In this document: piece by piece, positions 4,140 through 5,747 of the stretch | How the letters are laid out: each line of letters begins with the position of its first letter | Numbering within the stretch: position 1 is the first letter of the stretch | Assembly: GCA_021805265.1 (NCBI GenBank) | Contig: JAJZFR010000225.1 | Span: 5,761-11,507 of the forward strand | Length of the DNA stretch: 5,747 nucleotides | Source: Acidobacteriota bacterium | Lineage (GTDB): Bacteria > Acidobacteriota > Terriglobia > Terriglobales > Acidobacteriaceae | Direction: 5' to 3' | Notes under the pieces: model-generated | Told to the model about the DNA's origin: nothing | Databases searched by the model: none | Seen by the model: only the letters and a program-made list of their open reading frames with translations | Translations under genes and position numbers: made by a program

Positions 4140-5282
4140 ATGTCTCAAGAGATCGATTTCCGGCCTGTCATTCTCGCTGGCGGCAGCGGCACACGCTTCT
4201 GGCCGCGCTCCCGCCGCGCTCACGCCAAACAGGTGCTCGCCCTCGACGGTGACCGCTCCATGCTCCAGCAGACGGTCGAGCGCCTCAGCCCGCTGGCCTC
4301 GCCAGACCGGGTCTGGGTCATCACCAACGAGTTGCTCTCCGCAGAAATCCAATCCCAGCTCGACGGCGTCCCCGCAGCCCAGATCGTCGAGGAGCCAGCC
4401 GCCCGCAACACCGCTCCAGCCTGTGGCCTGGCCGCCTTCCTGATCGAGCGCTCGAACCCGCAGGCCATCATTGGCGTCTTTCCATCCGACCACGTCATTG
4501 GTGACGAGCCGCGTTTCCTCAAACGCATCGAGCAGGGAATCCGGCTTGCCGCCTCGGGCGATGTCATGGTCGTCCTCGGCATCGAGCCGTCCCGCCCCGA
4601 AACCGGCTACGGATACATCGAAACCGGCGATCCCGCCACTGGTTCGGCAGCCACCGGCAGCGCCAGTCAGCCAGCTCTCCACGTCAAACGCTTCACCGAA
4701 AAGCCCAGCGCCCACCGTGCTCAGCATTTCCTCACCGCGGGAAACTACTACTGGAACTCCGGCATGTTCCTCTGGTCCGCTCGCACGCTCGCCAACGCGG
4801 TCCGTGAACACCTGCCGGAAACCGCTCCGCTGCTCGAACAGATCGCCGCCGCCTATGGCACTCCGCGCTTCGGGTCCGTCTTCGCCGAGCTATACCCACG
4901 CTGCGAGAACATCTCGGTTGACTACGCCATCCTCGAGCCGCGCTCCGCCAAAGGAGAACATCTCTCCGGACTCTTCTGTCTGCCCTCCGAGTTTGCCTGG
5001 AATGATCTCGGCTCCTGGGAGTCGCTCTACGACTTCCAGCTCGCCACCCGCTCCCGCGGAGATGAAGACGGCAATGTCGCCGAAACCCAGGGTCTGGTCA
5101 CCCTCCAGGCACAGAACAACTACGTTTACAGCCCTGGAAAGCTGGTCGCGCTGGTCGGCGTTGAAAACCTCGTCATCGTCGAAACCGAGGACGCCATCCT
5201 CATCGCCCACCGCTCCCAGTCTCAGGAGGTCGGAAAAGTTGTCAAGGAACTCTCCGCCTCCGGACGCACCGGCCTCATTTAG
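4140..5282 (+). CDS. manC: Mannose-1-phosphate guanylyltransferase, monofunctional
   Basis: Cytoplasmic enzyme that makes GDP-mannose from mannose-1-phosphate and GTP, the sugar donor for capsule, exopolysaccharide, O-antigen or mannosyl glycans and the precursor of GDP-fucose. The 380 residues cover the nucleotidyltransferase domain plus its short C-terminal part and lack the cupin phosphomannose-isomerase domain of the bifunctional AlgA/ManC enzymes. Motifs in order: PVILAGGSGTRFWP at 9-22 (GTP-binding loop), K30, EEPAARNTAPA at 84-94, FPSDH at 114-118 (metal-binding aspartate), ETGYGYI at 154-160, FTEKP at 185-189, NSGMFLW at 206-212, SVDYAILE at 259-266 and WNDLGSW at 287-293. A small Ala/Thr/Gly/Ser insertion with a duplicated ATGSA sits at 166-175. 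The start was fixed by a promoter box just upstream and by the usual N-terminus of the family; no Shine-Dalgarno sequence is seen. No other sugar-nucleotide gene is in view. The symbol follows common usage for the enzyme and is not derived from synteny. Confidence 0.94.
   Translation: MSQEIDFRPVILAGGSGTRFWPRSRRAHAKQVLALDGDRSMLQQTVERLSPLASPDRVWVITNELLSAEIQSQLDGVPAAQIVEEPAARNTAPACGLAAFLIERSNPQAIIGVFPSDHVIGDEPRFLKRIEQGIRLAASGDVMVVLGIEPSRPETGYGYIETGDPATGSAATGSASQPALHVKRFTEKPSAHRAQHFLTAGNYYWNSGMFLWSARTLANAVREHLPETAPLLEQIAAAYGTPRFGSVFAELYPRCENISVDYAILEPRSAKGEHLSGLFCLPSEFAWNDLGSWESLYDFQLATRSRGDEDGNVAETQGLVTLQAQNNYVYSPGKLVALVGVENLVIVETEDAILIAHRSQSQEVGKVVKELSASGRTGLI
4635..4664 (+). repeat. Imperfect 15-bp in-frame duplication inside the guanylyltransferase gene
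   Basis: Codons at 4635-4649 and 4650-4664 both encode Ala-Thr-Gly-Ser-Ala, using largely different synonymous codons. The stretch falls in the loop between ETGYGYI and the FTEKP motif, where family members tolerate length change. It looks like an old duplication or low-complexity loop growth with no effect on the catalytic motifs. Confidence 0.6.
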
Positions 5283-5301
5283 CCCTGCCCTGCCCTGCCC
5301 C
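5282..5301 (+). repeat. Short tandem repeat of GCCCT after the guanylyltransferase stop
   Basis: Three GCCCT units followed by GCCCC begin on the last base of the TAG stop codon. This pentanucleotide microsatellite has no hairpin or T-run of its own and is best read as slippage-prone low-complexity DNA. No intrinsic terminator is visible between 5283 and 5370. Confidence 0.6.
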
Positions 5302-5355
5302 GCTCACCGCCGTGGCGCATTTTGATCCTCTCAATACCACCGCGCTCAAAGACGA

Positions 5356-5361
5356 TATACT
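5356..5361 (+). promoter_or_regulatory. Candidate -10 box of the exported cysteine-rich protein gene
   Basis: TATACT matches the -10 consensus at five of six positions and ends 10 nt before the ATG at 5372. A TTGATC hexamer at 5322-5327 is 28 bp away, too far to serve as its -35. The only purine run, AGGA at 5368-5371, abuts the ATG and is too close to act as a Shine-Dalgarno sequence, so a very short leader is again implied. Confidence 0.4.
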
Positions 5362-5371
5362 TCGGTCAGGA

Positions 5372-5747
5372 ATGCTACGTCGCGTCACAGGTCCGCTGTT
5401 GCTGCTTTTGCTGATCAGCCTTCAGGCATCGGCATCCCTTTGCGGCGTGCGCTGCGCGACAAAGAACCCTGCGCCTGAGTCCGGGGCAAGGATGAGCTGT
5501 TGCCCGCAGAGGACCTCTCCTGCGAAAGCGTCTCTCGGGATGGTGGTTCCGTCGTCACCCTCCCAGCCGTGCTCAAGCCCTCTCTGCGCAACCAACTGGT
5601 CGCTCGCGAACCAGAATGCCGCAGACTTGACCCGTACAGCCGACGGTCTCTCAAAATCCGGGGACAGGTCGAAATCGCTTCAATGGCCGGCCATTGTCGA
5701 TGGACGGCCAGGCCTGCTCGTTTTGCGGCCATTCAAGCCCGGATCAA
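5372..5747 (+). CDS. Exported six-cysteine protein of unknown function, 3' end outside the window
   Basis: An ATG at 5372 opens a frame with no stop for 125 codons, to the window edge. I do not recognise a family. Residues 1-21 look like a signal peptide: R3-R4, then a run of six leucines and an isoleucine at 9-15, then an ASA cleavage site after A21. There is no proper lipobox, since L23 precedes C24. The mature part has cysteines at 24, 28, 43, 44, 67 and 72 (CGVRC, MSCCP and two spaced cysteines) and is otherwise rich in Ser, Pro and Ala, as expected for a disulfide-bonded or metal-binding envelope protein. Codons end in C less often than in the neighbouring genes. Support comes from the clear signal peptide, the -10 box 10 nt upstream and the length of the open frame. 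An overlapping minus-strand frame at 5415-5732 has no comparable features. Confidence 0.6.
   Translation, partial: MLRRVTGPLLLLLLISLQASASLCGVRCATKNPAPESGARMSCCPQRTSPAKASLGMVVPSSPSQPCSSPLCATNWSLANQNAADLTRTADGLSKSGDRSKSLQWPAIVDGRPGLLVLRPFKPGS

Noticed and set aside
4002..4811. 269-codon minus-strand frame across the aminotransferase/guanylyltransferase junction
   Set aside because: It is antisense to two well-supported genes and to their intergenic promoter, with no domain features.
5308..5317. CGCC-GT-GGCG followed by CATTTTG after the guanylyltransferase gene as a terminator
   Set aside because: A two-base loop is impossible, and opening it leaves a 3-bp stem, not enough for intrinsic termination.

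Overview
The window looks like a piece of an acidobacterial chromosome, most probably from the Acidobacteriaceae/Terriglobia. The grounds are high GC content, strongly C-ending codons, ordinary housekeeping genes each standing alone, and a GGGGTGCCCC-plus-hairpin intergenic element of a kind I associate with that group. No 16S or other decisive marker is present, so this placement is inference. I see no phage, plasmid, insertion-sequence, CRISPR or RNA-gene signature.

Layout: a TauE/SafE (TSUP) membrane permease is on the minus strand (64-867), with a perfect 10-bp hairpin just beyond its stop (29-54). Divergent from it, all on the plus strand, are a secreted FKBP-type peptidyl-prolyl isomerase (972-1727), coaD for phosphopantetheine adenylyltransferase (1903-2400), a class I PLP aminotransferase (2863-4074), a monofunctional mannose-1-phosphate guanylyltransferase (4140-5282), and the start of an exported six-cysteine protein of unknown function that runs off the right edge (5372 to at least 5747).

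The genes do not form one pathway. They cover envelope transport, periplasmic protein folding, coenzyme A synthesis, amino-acid metabolism and GDP-mannose supply for surface polysaccharide. Each has its own upstream gap and a recognisable -10 box, so they appear to be separate transcription units. For five of the six genes the -10-like hexamer ends only 5-10 nt before the start codon and no usable Shine-Dalgarno sequence is visible, which suggests leaderless or nearly leaderless mRNAs. coaD is the exception: it has a GTG start, a leader of about 30 nt and a duplicated AGGAG.

The most unusual element is non-coding. The 462-bp gap between coaD and the aminotransferase holds an array of 11-bp units with a GTnnnAC core (best form TGTAAGAC), six contiguous units at 2600-2665 and four at 2685-2728. 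An 18-bp diverged copy of part of it lies at 2449-2466. The same octamer forms an 11-bp inverted repeat upstream of coaD. Seven conserved bases repeated every 11 bp is the geometry of operators for PhoB/OmpR-type and SARP-type winged-helix regulators, so this is a candidate regulatory array or a lineage-specific intergenic repeat.
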